Below, piece after piece: positions 45,828 through 54,338 of a DNA stretch of 64,000 nt (within the stretch, counting starts at the first letter, position 1; each line of letters begins with the position of its first letter). A model generated the notes under the pieces. The model made no database searches and was not told the DNA's origin. It was given only the letters and a program-made list of their open reading frames with translations. The stretch lies in assembly GCA_965232575.1 (NCBI GenBank), contig CBDDPZ010000007.1, forward strand, positions 372,001 to 436,000. The letters run 5' to 3'. A program made the translations under genes and the position numbers. This DNA comes from Bin5 sp965232575 (GTDB lineage: Bacteria > Chloroflexota > Anaerolineae > Caldilineales > Caldilineaceae).

Positions 45828-46814
45828 ATGGGCACGAAGTCGCGCTCACATGTCAGAGCAGCAGCGCAGTCAATTATCTCAAAGCGGATGTTTGGCGTCA
45901 TTCTGACGCTGGCGGCAATTCTCCTGCTCTCCGCATGTACCCGCGAGCGCCTGGCCGAAGATGTAGGCAACTCATTGGGTCCCCAGCCAGAGGAACCGGT
46001 TGTAACGGCGCCGGATACGCCGCAACCAACGGCGACCGAAACACCATTGCCGACTCCGGAAGACACGCCGGAGCCGACCACAATCACCTATGAAGTCAGA
46101 CCGGGAGATACGCTCTCCACGATTTCGGAAAAATTCGGCACGAAGATCCAGAGAATTCGGGAGATGAATCTGCTCACCACGGACGCGCTCCAAGTGGGGC
46201 AGGTGCTTCGTCTGCCCTATGTGCCCGGCCTGACAACGCCTGAAGGCATCCCCACGCCTACCCCCGAGCCGTTCCAGTACACCGTCCAAGAGGGCGATAC
46301 GCTTTTGTCGATTGCGCTTCGCTACGACGTACCCTTAAACCAGATCCTCAGCCTCAACAACCTGAGAGATGAGCACAGCATCTCCATTGGTCAGGAGTTA
46401 TTGATTCCCAGTTCGAGCGTATCCGCCGATCAGCTGAGCGCACAGAGGGATACTACCGATCCCGCACTGTCTCGGACAGTGGGCACCCATACAGTCCGTC
46501 CCGGCGAAACTTTGGCATCCATCGCCGATCAATATGGGGTGACCGTGCCCGAGCTGATCGCCTTCAACAGCAACACGATCACCAATCCACATGTAGTACG
46601 AGTAGATACCGTTCTTCTCATCCCCGGCCTGTCCGCTGCCGACGTTAACATTTTGAACCAGACGCTCTACACCGTTCAGGAGGGGGATACCCTTATCGGT
46701 ATCGCCCAACAGTTTGATGTCAGTGTAGACGCGCTCATGGCGGCTAACAACATCTCCAACGCAGACTTGCTCCGCGCTGGAGATCAACTGATTATCCCGC
46801 AAACGAACCCCTGA
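45828..46814 (+). CDS. lipoprotein with four LysM domains
   Basis: 328 aa from ATG with GGAG 7 bases upstream. Signal with lipobox LLSAC (Cys near residue 38), then a Pro/Thr/Glu-rich linker (PTATETPLPTPEDTPEPT) and four LysM motifs starting YEVRPGDTLSTISEKFG, YTVQEGDTLLSIALRYD, HTVRPGETLASIADQYG and YTVQEGDTLIGIAQQFD. LysM binds peptidoglycan or related glycans. No catalytic domain is attached, so it is a cell-wall adhesin or scaffold, likely at the membrane surface. Confidence 0.88.
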   Translation: MGTKSRSHVRAAAQSIISKRMFGVILTLAAILLLSACTRERLAEDVGNSLGPQPEEPVVTAPDTPQPTATETPLPTPEDTPEPTTITYEVRPGDTLSTISEKFGTKIQRIREMNLLTTDALQVGQVLRLPYVPGLTTPEGIPTPTPEPFQYTVQEGDTLLSIALRYDVPLNQILSLNNLRDEHSISIGQELLIPSSSVSADQLSAQRDTTDPALSRTVGTHTVRPGETLASIADQYGVTVPELIAFNSNTITNPHVVRVDTVLLIPGLSAADVNILNQTLYTVQEGDTLIGIAQQFDVSVDALMAANNISNADLLRAGDQLIIPQTNP

Positions 46815-46961
46815 GTCAGTGATTCTGGGCTGCCTCCATCCCTCCATTCAATCGCGGGAAGGCTGCCGCGCCCCCTTGAAACGAGTAAGAGGGACACGAA
46901 ACGTGCCCTGCGTCGCGCAGAGGGAATCATTGGCGCCTGTCCGCTTCAACTGATGGTTCAG

Positions 46962-47651
46962 TTATCGGGATCGATGTTGGGTACCCGCGGGGCTGGCGAC
47001 GATCAAGTCTGTCACCAGATCGAGGAATAGGCCGTGCTCAACGATTCCGGCCCGTCTCTCTAACGCGCCGGCAATGCACTCCGGATCTTCCATCGGACCG
47101 AACTGACAGTCGAGAATCAAATTGCCGCTGTCCGTTCGAAAATGACAGCCATCCGGCTTCTTCCGCACCTGCACTGCTGCACCAAGCCGTTCGATGTACT
47201 CTGCATTGGCGCGCAGACCAAAGGAAAGCGCCTCCACCGGCAGAGCCCACTTCATGCCCAGTTTTACAGACAGCTTGCGCTCGTCAACGATGATCATTTC
47301 CCGTTCGCTGGCCTGGGCAACGATCTTCTCGCGCAGAAGCGCGCCGCCCCCGCCTTTGATGACACGCAACTGGGGATCTACCTCATCAGCGCCGTCAATA
47401 GTCAGGTCAATGCGTGGATGACATTCCAGGGTGGTGAGCGGAATGGCCAGACGCCGGGCGTCTGCGGCCACCTGTTCCGAGCAAGGGACGCCGAGAATGT
47501 CTGTGAGCGTACCCATCGCCAAGCGTTCCGCGATACATTCGTGCGCCTTCAGGGCCGTACTCCCCGCGCCCAACCCCACGATCATCCCCGATTCAACATG
47601 TGCAACCGCAGCTTCGGCTGCTTGCCGCTTCAGAGCATCTATGTCTTGCAT
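46962..47651 (-). CDS. rpiA: ribose-5-phosphate isomerase A
   Basis: 229 aa, ATG. Interconverts ribose-5-phosphate and ribulose-5-phosphate. Seen: GLGAGSTALKAHECIAERL near residue 25, DLTIDGADEVDPQL with catalytic Asp residues, KGGGGALLREKIVA, and ADERKL-like IVDERKLSVKLG. Last gene of a minus-strand cluster with pgi and tal, so it links the pentose phosphate and glycolytic steps. Convergent with the LysM gene. Confidence 0.97.
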   Translation of the reverse strand: MQDIDALKRQAAEAAVAHVESGMIVGLGAGSTALKAHECIAERLAMGTLTDILGVPCSEQVAADARRLAIPLTTLECHPRIDLTIDGADEVDPQLRVIKGGGGALLREKIVAQASEREMIIVDERKLSVKLGMKWALPVEALSFGLRANAEYIERLGAAVQVRKKPDGCHFRTDSGNLILDCQFGPMEDPECIAGALERRAGIVEHGLFLDLVTDLIVASPAGTQHRSR

Positions 47652-47753
47652 CTGGATTCGTTACCGCTTCGAAATGTGAGCGCAGCCGGCATCAGGGCTC
47701 CCACCCGGCAACATGGCACCCATTCTCCGGTCGCCTACGCCGCTTGCCCGACG

Positions 47754-49355
47754 CTATCCTGTCGCCGTCGCCAGCGAATCGACGAGCCGCTCCAGTTCCG
47801 ATTGTGCCTCTCCCCCCAGGTCGATCCGTATCACGCGCCGCCCTGCATTCAGTAGCGCCTGCCGGTCCCCCAGCGACTGTGCCTGAATCAGGACCCCGAA
47901 CGGCACCGCCGACTCTGACGAACCAGGCTCGTCGGGAATGTCGGTGTCTGAAGAAGGCCTGTCTGTAAGTTGGATAAAGAGACCGTTTCCGCGATCCCCC
48001 TTATGCAGCTGGCCCGTAGAGTGGAGAAAGCGGGGACCGTAGCCGATAGTCGTTGCCAGCTTTGTCCGATCCCGCAGACACCCCTGCATAGTCTGCAGCA
48101 ATCTGTTAACGGCGGAACAGGGCCGCATGTAAGCCTGAATGCTGATGTAATCCCCCGCTGCCGCCTGATTCACAAAGGCTATCAGTGCTTCGACCGGACT
48201 GCCGGGCGGCGTTTCCCCGTCCTCACCGTCAAGGAATACCTTTAAGTCGCCGGCTTCCAGCGACGGTTGCGGCGCAGGCAGGCTTCCGCTCTCCATGTAG
48301 GCCGACATCATTTGGCGTGACTGCTGCTTCGCCGACTCGACATCCGGCTGATCGAACGGGTGGATACCTAACCGCGCCCCTGCGACGGCCGTGGCAAACT
48401 CCCACAGGAAGAACTGTCCCCCCAGGTCGTACCGATCGCGGAAGCGCACACGGATCACCGGATGGCCGGCGTCGATGAGTGCCTGGATCTTCGCATCCTG
48501 CGCGCCTGCGTCGCTCCACTGCAGGTGAACGAACAACCGGTCCCCGCCGTAGGCCTCCGGTGAAGCCGCCGGTTCACCCACGACCGGCACGATCCCCGTC
48601 CCGGACTTACCGGTGCTCTCGGCGATCAGTTGCTCCAGCCAGTCGGCGAACGAAGCCACCTCCTCGTCCGCGATAATTGTCAGTTTGTCCCTCCCGGCTT
48701 TGGCTATTTCGGCCATCACCACACCAATCTGTGCGCCGGGATTCAAAGAACCGGTTATATGCCGTCCGCAGTCGTTCTTCGTCTCTTGGGCCCGCCGCAG
48801 CAGACGTCGCAGATTAACGCCTAACAGTGTCGCAGGTATCAACCCAAAATGGGACAGCGCCGAATAGCGGCCGCCAATGTTGGCATCGTTGATAAAGACT
48901 GAACGGAAGTTACATGCCTCACCCAGTCTGATAAGCTCACTGCCGGCATCCGTTATAGCGACAAAGTGCGCACCCGCCTCCGCTTCGCCGAGCTGCTTCT
49001 GAAGTTGCTTGTAGAAATATTTGAAGAGGGACAGCGTTTCAGCCGTCGTGCCCGACTTGGTGGCGACGATAAACAGCGTTCGTGCCGGATCCAGGCTGTC
49101 TGCCAGCCCTTGGACAACCGTCGGGTGTGTGCTGTCCAATACCCGCAACTCCATCGGGCCGCTGCCGAAGGTACGCGCCAAGACTTCCGGCGCCAGGCTG
49201 GATCCGCCCATACCCAGCAGAACTGCCTGCGTGTAGCCCTCCTGCTGCAAGTCCTGCAACAGGGCGCTGATGCAATGTCGCTCCTCCTCCATCCTGACGG
49301 CAATATCCAGCCAGCCCAGCCGGTTTACGATCTCGTCAGGCTTGTCGCTCCACAC
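47754..49355 (-). CDS. pgi: glucose-6-phosphate isomerase (probably second half of a Tal-Pgi polypeptide)
   Basis: 533 aa as drawn from a GTG with AGGAG upstream. Interconverts glucose-6-phosphate and fructose-6-phosphate. Seen: LLGMGGSSLAPEVLARTFG, LFIVATKSGTTAETLSLF with the substrate-binding Ser/Thr residues, and the late GYGPRFLHSTGQLHKGD segment. This is the type found fused C-terminally to transaldolase. The frame stays open 30 codons upstream of the GTG, reading IWARSHSVW, the linker usual in fused proteins, and meets the end of tal in the -1 frame (see 49414-49451). Standalone translation from the GTG remains possible. Confidence 0.92.
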   Translation of the reverse strand: MWSDKPDEIVNRLGWLDIAVRMEEERHCISALLQDLQQEGYTQAVLLGMGGSSLAPEVLARTFGSGPMELRVLDSTHPTVVQGLADSLDPARTLFIVATKSGTTAETLSLFKYFYKQLQKQLGEAEAGAHFVAITDAGSELIRLGEACNFRSVFINDANIGGRYSALSHFGLIPATLLGVNLRRLLRRAQETKNDCGRHITGSLNPGAQIGVVMAEIAKAGRDKLTIIADEEVASFADWLEQLIAESTGKSGTGIVPVVGEPAASPEAYGGDRLFVHLQWSDAGAQDAKIQALIDAGHPVIRVRFRDRYDLGGQFFLWEFATAVAGARLGIHPFDQPDVESAKQQSRQMMSAYMESGSLPAPQPSLEAGDLKVFLDGEDGETPPGSPVEALIAFVNQAAAGDYISIQAYMRPCSAVNRLLQTMQGCLRDRTKLATTIGYGPRFLHSTGQLHKGDRGNGLFIQLTDRPSSDTDIPDEPGSSESAVPFGVLIQAQSLGDRQALLNAGRRVIRIDLGGEAQSELERLVDSLATATG

Positions 49356-49413
49356 GCTGTGGCTCCTGGCCCAGATGCGTGTGACGATACGCTCCCTGTC
49401 AATCTCCTCCAGA

Positions 49414-49451
49414 GCGCCCTCTACCTGGCTCCGGAGGGCACCGTAAAAAAA
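49414..49451 (-). other. candidate -1 frameshift site joining tal and pgi
   Basis: In the tal frame the minus strand reads T_TTT_TTT (49451-49445), a canonical slippery heptamer, followed by ACG and an 8-bp stem (GTGCCCTC/GAGGGCGC, 49434-49441 with 49414-49421) whose loop holds the tal TAG stop. A -1 slip continues into pgi without a stop, giving a fusion of about 939 residues. It is either programmed, a recent indel in the homopolymer, or a sequencing error. Confidence 0.6.
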
Positions 49452-50572
49452 TCGGCGCGCGCTCTTGTCTTGTTGTCGTCTCCACCTGCGATGGCTGCCA
49501 CCTTTTCGGCAATGCCCGACATCAACTCGTCAAATGAGTCGGCAAAGGCGTCCACACCTTCACCCATCAACTGCGTGGTGACGTCGTCGAGATCGATGCC
49601 AACATCGGCCAGTTGCGCCAAGTGTTGCCGGGACTGCTCCACATCTGCGTCCACCGTGCGGGCCGCGCAACCGTGATCCATAAATGCGTCCAGGGTCTCA
49701 GGGGGCACCGTATTGACCGTATAGGGGCCAATCAGCGTGTCCACGTAGAGCGTGTCCGGGTAGTCGGGATTCTTGGTGCTCGTACTACCCCAGAGCGGTC
49801 GTTGTACTCGCGCGTCCTGCGCCGCCAGCTTTTCCCAGCGAGGGCCGCTGAATAGCTCGCCGAAGCGGTGATAGGCCATCTTGGCATTGGCGATAGCGAT
49901 CTTTCCCTGAAGATCGCTGTTGCCGAGATCAACTAGCTTGGGGTCTATCTTTCCGTCCACCCGGCTGACGAAGAAAGAAGCTACCGACGCCACCCGGCTG
50001 AAATCCACGTGCGCGGCAGCCAGCTTCTCCAGGCCGTGAATATAGGCCATCGCACTGTCTTCGTACTGCTGCAAAGAGAAGATAAGCGTGACATTGATGT
50101 TGATGCCCTCGCCGGTGAGCGTCTCGATCGCTGGTATGCCTTCCGGCGTTGCCGGTACCTTGATCATTACATTCGGCCGGTCCACCAGAGACGAGAGGCG
50201 GCGGGCTTCCATTACCGTGCCTTCCGTGTCGTAGGCCAGCTTTGGGTTTACTTCCAGGCTGACATAACCGTCCAGCCCGTCCGTACTCCCGTAGACCGGC
50301 TGCATGATGTCGCAGGCGCGGCGGATGTCCTGGATAGCGAGCGCTTCGTATATGTCATTGACCGACCTGCCTTCACCGACCAGCCGTTCAACCGCGGCGT
50401 CATAGTCGGTGCTGGCCGTGATCGCCTTCTGGAAAATCGACGGGTTGGATGTGACGCCCCGAAGACCCTTGGCGACCATTTCGCCCAACTCCCCGGAATC
50501 CAGGAACGAGCGCCTAATGAAGTCCAGCCAGATCGACTGACCAATTGCCGCCGCTTCTTTCATTCTTGTCAT
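49421..50572 (-). CDS. tal: transaldolase (probably first half of a Tal-Pgi polypeptide)
   Basis: 383 aa, ATG with AGGAG 7 bases upstream. Transfers dihydroxyacetone units in the pentose phosphate pathway. Seen: GLRGVTSNPSIFQKAIT near the N-terminus, NVMIKVPATPEGIPAI with the Schiff-base Lys, and INVTLIFSLQQYED. The last eight residues after DFF do not resemble family members, because the zero frame leaves the conserved path at the T7 run. This matches truncation of a longer protein. Confidence 0.94.
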   Translation of the reverse strand: MTRMKEAAAIGQSIWLDFIRRSFLDSGELGEMVAKGLRGVTSNPSIFQKAITASTDYDAAVERLVGEGRSVNDIYEALAIQDIRRACDIMQPVYGSTDGLDGYVSLEVNPKLAYDTEGTVMEARRLSSLVDRPNVMIKVPATPEGIPAIETLTGEGININVTLIFSLQQYEDSAMAYIHGLEKLAAAHVDFSRVASVASFFVSRVDGKIDPKLVDLGNSDLQGKIAIANAKMAYHRFGELFSGPRWEKLAAQDARVQRPLWGSTSTKNPDYPDTLYVDTLIGPYTVNTVPPETLDAFMDHGCAARTVDADVEQSRQHLAQLADVGIDLDDVTTQLMGEGVDAFADSFDELMSGIAEKVAAIAGGDDNKTRARADFFTVPSGAR

Positions 50573-50740
50573 GATTGCTCTTCTCCTGAAGATCGTCTCT
50601 GCAATGAGATGTGGTTCGCCTGCGCCCAGCTTTCCTCCCCTTACATGGTGAATTCAGACTGTGCAGCATTAGAGGCCAGCCCGTTGCCGGCTGATGATTT
50701 CGACCACACAAAAATTGTCACAAAATTTGGGCATTCAATC

Positions 50741-51529
50741 TTACTCGGGCACATAGAGATCCGCAGGTTCCAGCTCCGCGTCTCCGCCCCTTTGAATCAG
50801 GGCGAGTGCCGCCATCGCCCCCCCGATCAGGCCCGCATGATTGCGCATCTGCGCCGCGACAATCGGTGCCCGCACGTCGATGTACTTGACAAACTTTTCG
50901 CTTCTCTTGCTTACGCCTCCGCCAATAATAAACAGATCCGGCGAAAGCAGAAATTCAACGGTCTGAAAATATCTGTTTAGGCGTTTCCCCCACTTTTTCC
51001 AGCTCAGCTGTTCCCGGTTTCGGGCACTGCTCGCCGCTCGGCTCTCTGCGTTGTACCCGTCAATCTCCAGGTGCCCGAACTCCGTATTCGGGGCCAGATG
51101 TCCGTCAACAAAGAGAGCGGAACCTATGCCCGTGCCCAATGTCAGCAGCACGACCACGCCTGGCTGGTCCCTGCCCGCGCCGAAGACCATCTCCGCGATC
51201 CCAGCCGCATCGGCGTCGTTAACGATCGACGCCGGGCAACCCGTTACCCGCTCGAACAGGGCCGGGGCATCAGTGCCGATCCATGAATTGTCTACATTGG
51301 CTGCCGTGCACACAATGCCATTGCGAATCACCGCCGGAAAGGTGCAACCCATCGGGCCTGCCCATCCGAAGTGGCGGACGATCTCCAACACGACCTCGGC
51401 AACCGCCTGCGGCGTTGACGAGTCCGGCGTCGCGATGCGTCGACGCTTGGTAAGCAACTCTCCCGTTTCCGCGTCAACCACCGCCCCCTTGATGCCGCTA
51501 CCGCCAATATCAATGCCTAAAATGTCCAT
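50741..51529 (-). CDS. ppgK: polyphosphate glucokinase
   Basis: 262 aa, ATG with AAGGAG. Phosphorylates glucose with polyphosphate (or ATP). Seen: the N-terminal phosphate motif DIGGSGIKGA, VVLLTLGTGIGSALFVDGHL, NTEFGHLEI with metal-associated His, and FIIGGGVSKR. Placed just upstream of tal-pgi-rpiA and in the same orientation, forming a set for feeding free glucose into the pathway. Confidence 0.92.
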   Translation of the reverse strand: MDILGIDIGGSGIKGAVVDAETGELLTKRRRIATPDSSTPQAVAEVVLEIVRHFGWAGPMGCTFPAVIRNGIVCTAANVDNSWIGTDAPALFERVTGCPASIVNDADAAGIAEMVFGAGRDQPGVVVLLTLGTGIGSALFVDGHLAPNTEFGHLEIDGYNAESRAASSARNREQLSWKKWGKRLNRYFQTVEFLLSPDLFIIGGGVSKRSEKFVKYIDVRAPIVAAQMRNHAGLIGGAMAALALIQRGGDAELEPADLYVPE

Positions 51530-51630
51530 CTGGTTCTCCTTGGGCGGGAACTGACAGGTCCTGCTCTTAACGGTAACGGCTAAGTTGGATCAGCCGTATG
51601 TCTGCTCCGCAACGCGGTTGTTTCGCCGCG

Positions 51631-52635
51631 TCACACGTGACGCTCAACTCGCTGCAAAGTCCCCTTCTGCGCCGATTCCAACATCGCCTCCACGACAGCC
51701 AGATCCTGCAACGCTTCCTGGGGCGAATTGCGATGCGGGGAGCCATCCCGTACCGCCGCTATGAACGCATTCAGTTCCTCCTGCACGCTGATCAGAACAT
51801 TGAACTGCTGGCGCTTGCTCTCTCCGTCCCGCTCCAGCACAAGCTCCCCGCGCGAGACGCGCAAGCTGCCTTCACTCCCACCAATGTGGACCGTATCGGT
51901 CCCCAGCGTGCTGCCCACCGCGTACGTGATCAAATAAGTGCCGACTACGCCGTTGGTAAAGCGTAGCGCCGCGCTCATCGTGTCCGCCGGCGGCAGGTCC
52001 CCTCTGTGCGCCGTCGTCAAGGCGCACACACTCTCTATTTCTCCCAGAAGCACGCGCAAACCGGCGACATGATGCACGCCGCCGTCCAGCAAATAACCGC
52101 CCGGCACTTCGCCCGAGTTTCGCCAGGTCGACTGCATATAGTCGGCCTTCACTGGCAGTTGCAACGACAGATCACAGAACATGGGCTGCCCGATTCGACC
52201 GGCCTGCACCGCCCGCGCCGCCGCCTGAAATGCTTCTTCGTAGCGCCAGTTCTCACCCACCATCCACACCTGGTCATCATAGGACCGGCTGGCGGCGATC
52301 AAGGCCTTCGCTTCAGCAACAGTCGGCGCGATCGGCTTTTCGCTGAAAACATGCTTTCCCGCCGCTAATGCCTGAGTCACGACCTCCGGCAGCATCCTTA
52401 TCGGCAGAACAATATCGACCGCCTCGATACTCCCGTCCGCCAGCAGCGCGCCGATATCCGTATAAATGTCAACATCGTAAGGGATCGTCTCCGCCACCGA
52501 CTCGGCAGATCTGCGCGTACGGCTGCAAACGGCAGCAATCTGCACCGCATCTCCTAGCTCCAGCAAAGACGGCGCATGCGCTTTACGCACGAACGCGCCG
52601 GTTCCGATCAGAGCAATGCGAACCGGTCTGCCCAT
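51631..52635 (-). CDS. Gfo/Idh/MocA-family oxidoreductase
   Basis: 334 aa. N-terminal NAD(P) fold (IALIGTGAFVRKAHAPSLLE), then SEKPIAPTVAEAKALIAA, the EKP motif typical of the family, and GGVHHVAGLRVLLGEIE with the conserved His. Family members oxidise or epimerise sugars, inositol or related compounds; the substrate is not predictable here. It may act with the sugar uptake genes at the right end. Separated from ppgK by about 100 bp. Confidence 0.88.
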   Translation of the reverse strand: MGRPVRIALIGTGAFVRKAHAPSLLELGDAVQIAAVCSRTRRSAESVAETIPYDVDIYTDIGALLADGSIEAVDIVLPIRMLPEVVTQALAAGKHVFSEKPIAPTVAEAKALIAASRSYDDQVWMVGENWRYEEAFQAAARAVQAGRIGQPMFCDLSLQLPVKADYMQSTWRNSGEVPGGYLLDGGVHHVAGLRVLLGEIESVCALTTAHRGDLPPADTMSAALRFTNGVVGTYLITYAVGSTLGTDTVHIGGSEGSLRVSRGELVLERDGESKRQQFNVLISVQEELNAFIAAVRDGSPHRNSPQEALQDLAVVEAMLESAQKGTLQRVERHV

Positions 52636-52782
52636 CGACGCTCTCCGATTACGTTGACGATTCCGATATCTCCATCCGTTTTGCTATCGCTGGCAACTGA
52701 TGCTATCGTGGACGCAGATAGAGCTTACTGCAGGATGAGGATCAATTAGCCACATTATATCACAGTGCGCCCGGGGAGACAG

Positions 52783-53598
52783 GTGAATTCACTGCTGCTT
52801 CTGCTGGCCGTTCCGCTTCCACCGCAATCGTTGGAGGCCATCGGCCCTCTCATCGAAGAACGCCAGATCGATACCCGCTACGGACCCGTCGGCCCCCTTG
52901 CTCGCCGCGGCCGCCCGGACACGCCTTCGGTCTGGATTCAACCCTACTATGGCCTGCCCTCAAGGACCGATCCCAGAGCCACGCTCCAGGCTGCGCAGCT
53001 ACTTGACGTCAGCCAGATTGTCGCGTGTGATAGCGTCGTCGCCGTCAATCCTGTCTTGGGCCCGGGCCACCCGGTCCTGGTCACCGACTATATCGACTTC
53101 ACCCGCCATCAACCGCAGACATTCTACGAGAACGAGGGCACGGGCGGCCTCAGCCAAACTCCGGCTGTTTGCCCTCGCCTCACCGAGGCGCTGTCGCACA
53201 TATTGCCCATGGCGCCGGGCGGCGTCTACCTGGGCGTGGACGGCCCCAGGCGGGAAACCGCGGCCGAGGCCCGCATGTTTCGCAACTGGGGCGCCGACGT
53301 TCTCGGCCAGAATCTCGTGCCGGAAATCGCGCTCGCCAGAGAGTTGGGCCTCTGCTTTGCCGGACTGGGAATCGTTGAGGAAATCAGCGCTGAACGCCCA
53401 ACCGTGCCGGCCCAAGGGGACGACTTCAGAGGGCTGGAATCCGTAGTTCTGACGCTTTCCGCACTCTCGCAATCGATGGACGCAAACACCGCCTGCAACT
53501 GCGGCGGACGTTTCGACCCGCGCCAAGCTGCCGGGTCTGTCGCCACAGTTGAACATCCCACTCAGCCCCCCGCAAATGAAAATCTCCCAGCTCTATGA
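52783..53598 (+). CDS. degenerate MTAP/purine nucleoside phosphorylase-like protein
   Basis: 271 aa from a GTG with GGGGAGA upstream. The body aligns with MTAP-type phosphorylases: PGHPVLVTDYIDFTRHQPQT, GVYLGVDGPRRETAAEARMF, WGADVLGQNLVPEIALAREL. Key residues are missing: the N-terminal GGSG phosphate loop reads AVPLPP, the RHGxxH stretch reads ARRGRPD, and the catalytic TDYD reads EEIS. Probably not an active phosphorylase. Its last 23 bp overlap the next gene. Confidence 0.65.
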   Translation: MNSLLLLLAVPLPPQSLEAIGPLIEERQIDTRYGPVGPLARRGRPDTPSVWIQPYYGLPSRTDPRATLQAAQLLDVSQIVACDSVVAVNPVLGPGHPVLVTDYIDFTRHQPQTFYENEGTGGLSQTPAVCPRLTEALSHILPMAPGGVYLGVDGPRRETAAEARMFRNWGADVLGQNLVPEIALARELGLCFAGLGIVEEISAERPTVPAQGDDFRGLESVVLTLSALSQSMDANTACNCGGRFDPRQAAGSVATVEHPTQPPANENLPAL

Positions 53599-54262
53599 CC
53601 AGTTGGAACTGTATAGCGAAGGCGATCCCCCTTCTCACTCACTCTTCGTCCTGGCCCGCCTTCTCGGTACGCCCGACAGACTCCTGATCATCGACCCGCC
53701 GTATGATGTCGCAACCCGCTTCGATGTGGCAGAAGAAACAGCCACACTCTTTACCTCCGCCGCTCGCGACGTCGGACTGCCGCTTGTGCAGACCCAGCCC
53801 GGCGGCGTCGCCCACATAAACGTCGGCCAGCATCTGCTGGATATCTACTCCCAGCAGCACGCCAATCTGGTCTACTTCCCGGCTATGGGTATACTCTGTG
53901 GGGGAGCTTTTGGCAGCGATCTGGCACTGCCCGAACTGGGCGAAGGCTCAGACGGCGAGGATGAGATTGAGAGTCTGCGCCTTCTGGCGCGTCTGGTGAA
54001 AGGACGTCGTCTGCAGCTATATATTCCTCGCAACGGTTCCGTCTCATCGGACAAAGTAGAAGTGATGGGACGGCTGGCTGCCGACGTCAGCTACATCCAC
54101 GGCCTGCGGCGTACCATTTTCCATGCGACTGCCGAAAAAGAATTTTGGAGTCACTCAGAACAGATAGAGGAAAAACTCCTGCCCGAAAATCGCCGCACGC
54201 CCGCCGCCGTAACGACCCACCGCCAAAACATCGAGCGCCTCTACAACGCGACTCTGGCGTGA
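53576..54262 (+). CDS. degenerate metallo-beta-lactamase-like protein
   Basis: 228 aa from ATG; the frame reaches 53549 but the earlier part is inside the previous gene. The layout of metallo-hydrolases is visible (HSLFVLARLL, RLLIIDPPYD, then a late beta strand with YFPAMGILCGGAFGSD, ending VSYIHGLRRTI), but the HxHxDH metal motif is absent and the later Asp/His ligands are not clear. Probably catalytically inactive. Shares an overlapping reading frame junction with the phosphorylase-like gene, implying tight co-expression. Confidence 0.55.
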   Translation: MKISQLYDQLELYSEGDPPSHSLFVLARLLGTPDRLLIIDPPYDVATRFDVAEETATLFTSAARDVGLPLVQTQPGGVAHINVGQHLLDIYSQQHANLVYFPAMGILCGGAFGSDLALPELGEGSDGEDEIESLRLLARLVKGRRLQLYIPRNGSVSSDKVEVMGRLAADVSYIHGLRRTIFHATAEKEFWSHSEQIEEKLLPENRRTPAAVTTHRQNIERLYNATLA

Positions 54263-54338
54263 GGTACCGGCCCTGAGCCCATATTGGCAAGGCCCATCTA
54301 ATCTTTTCGGCAAACCGTTCGGGTGGGGACGCGATTCA

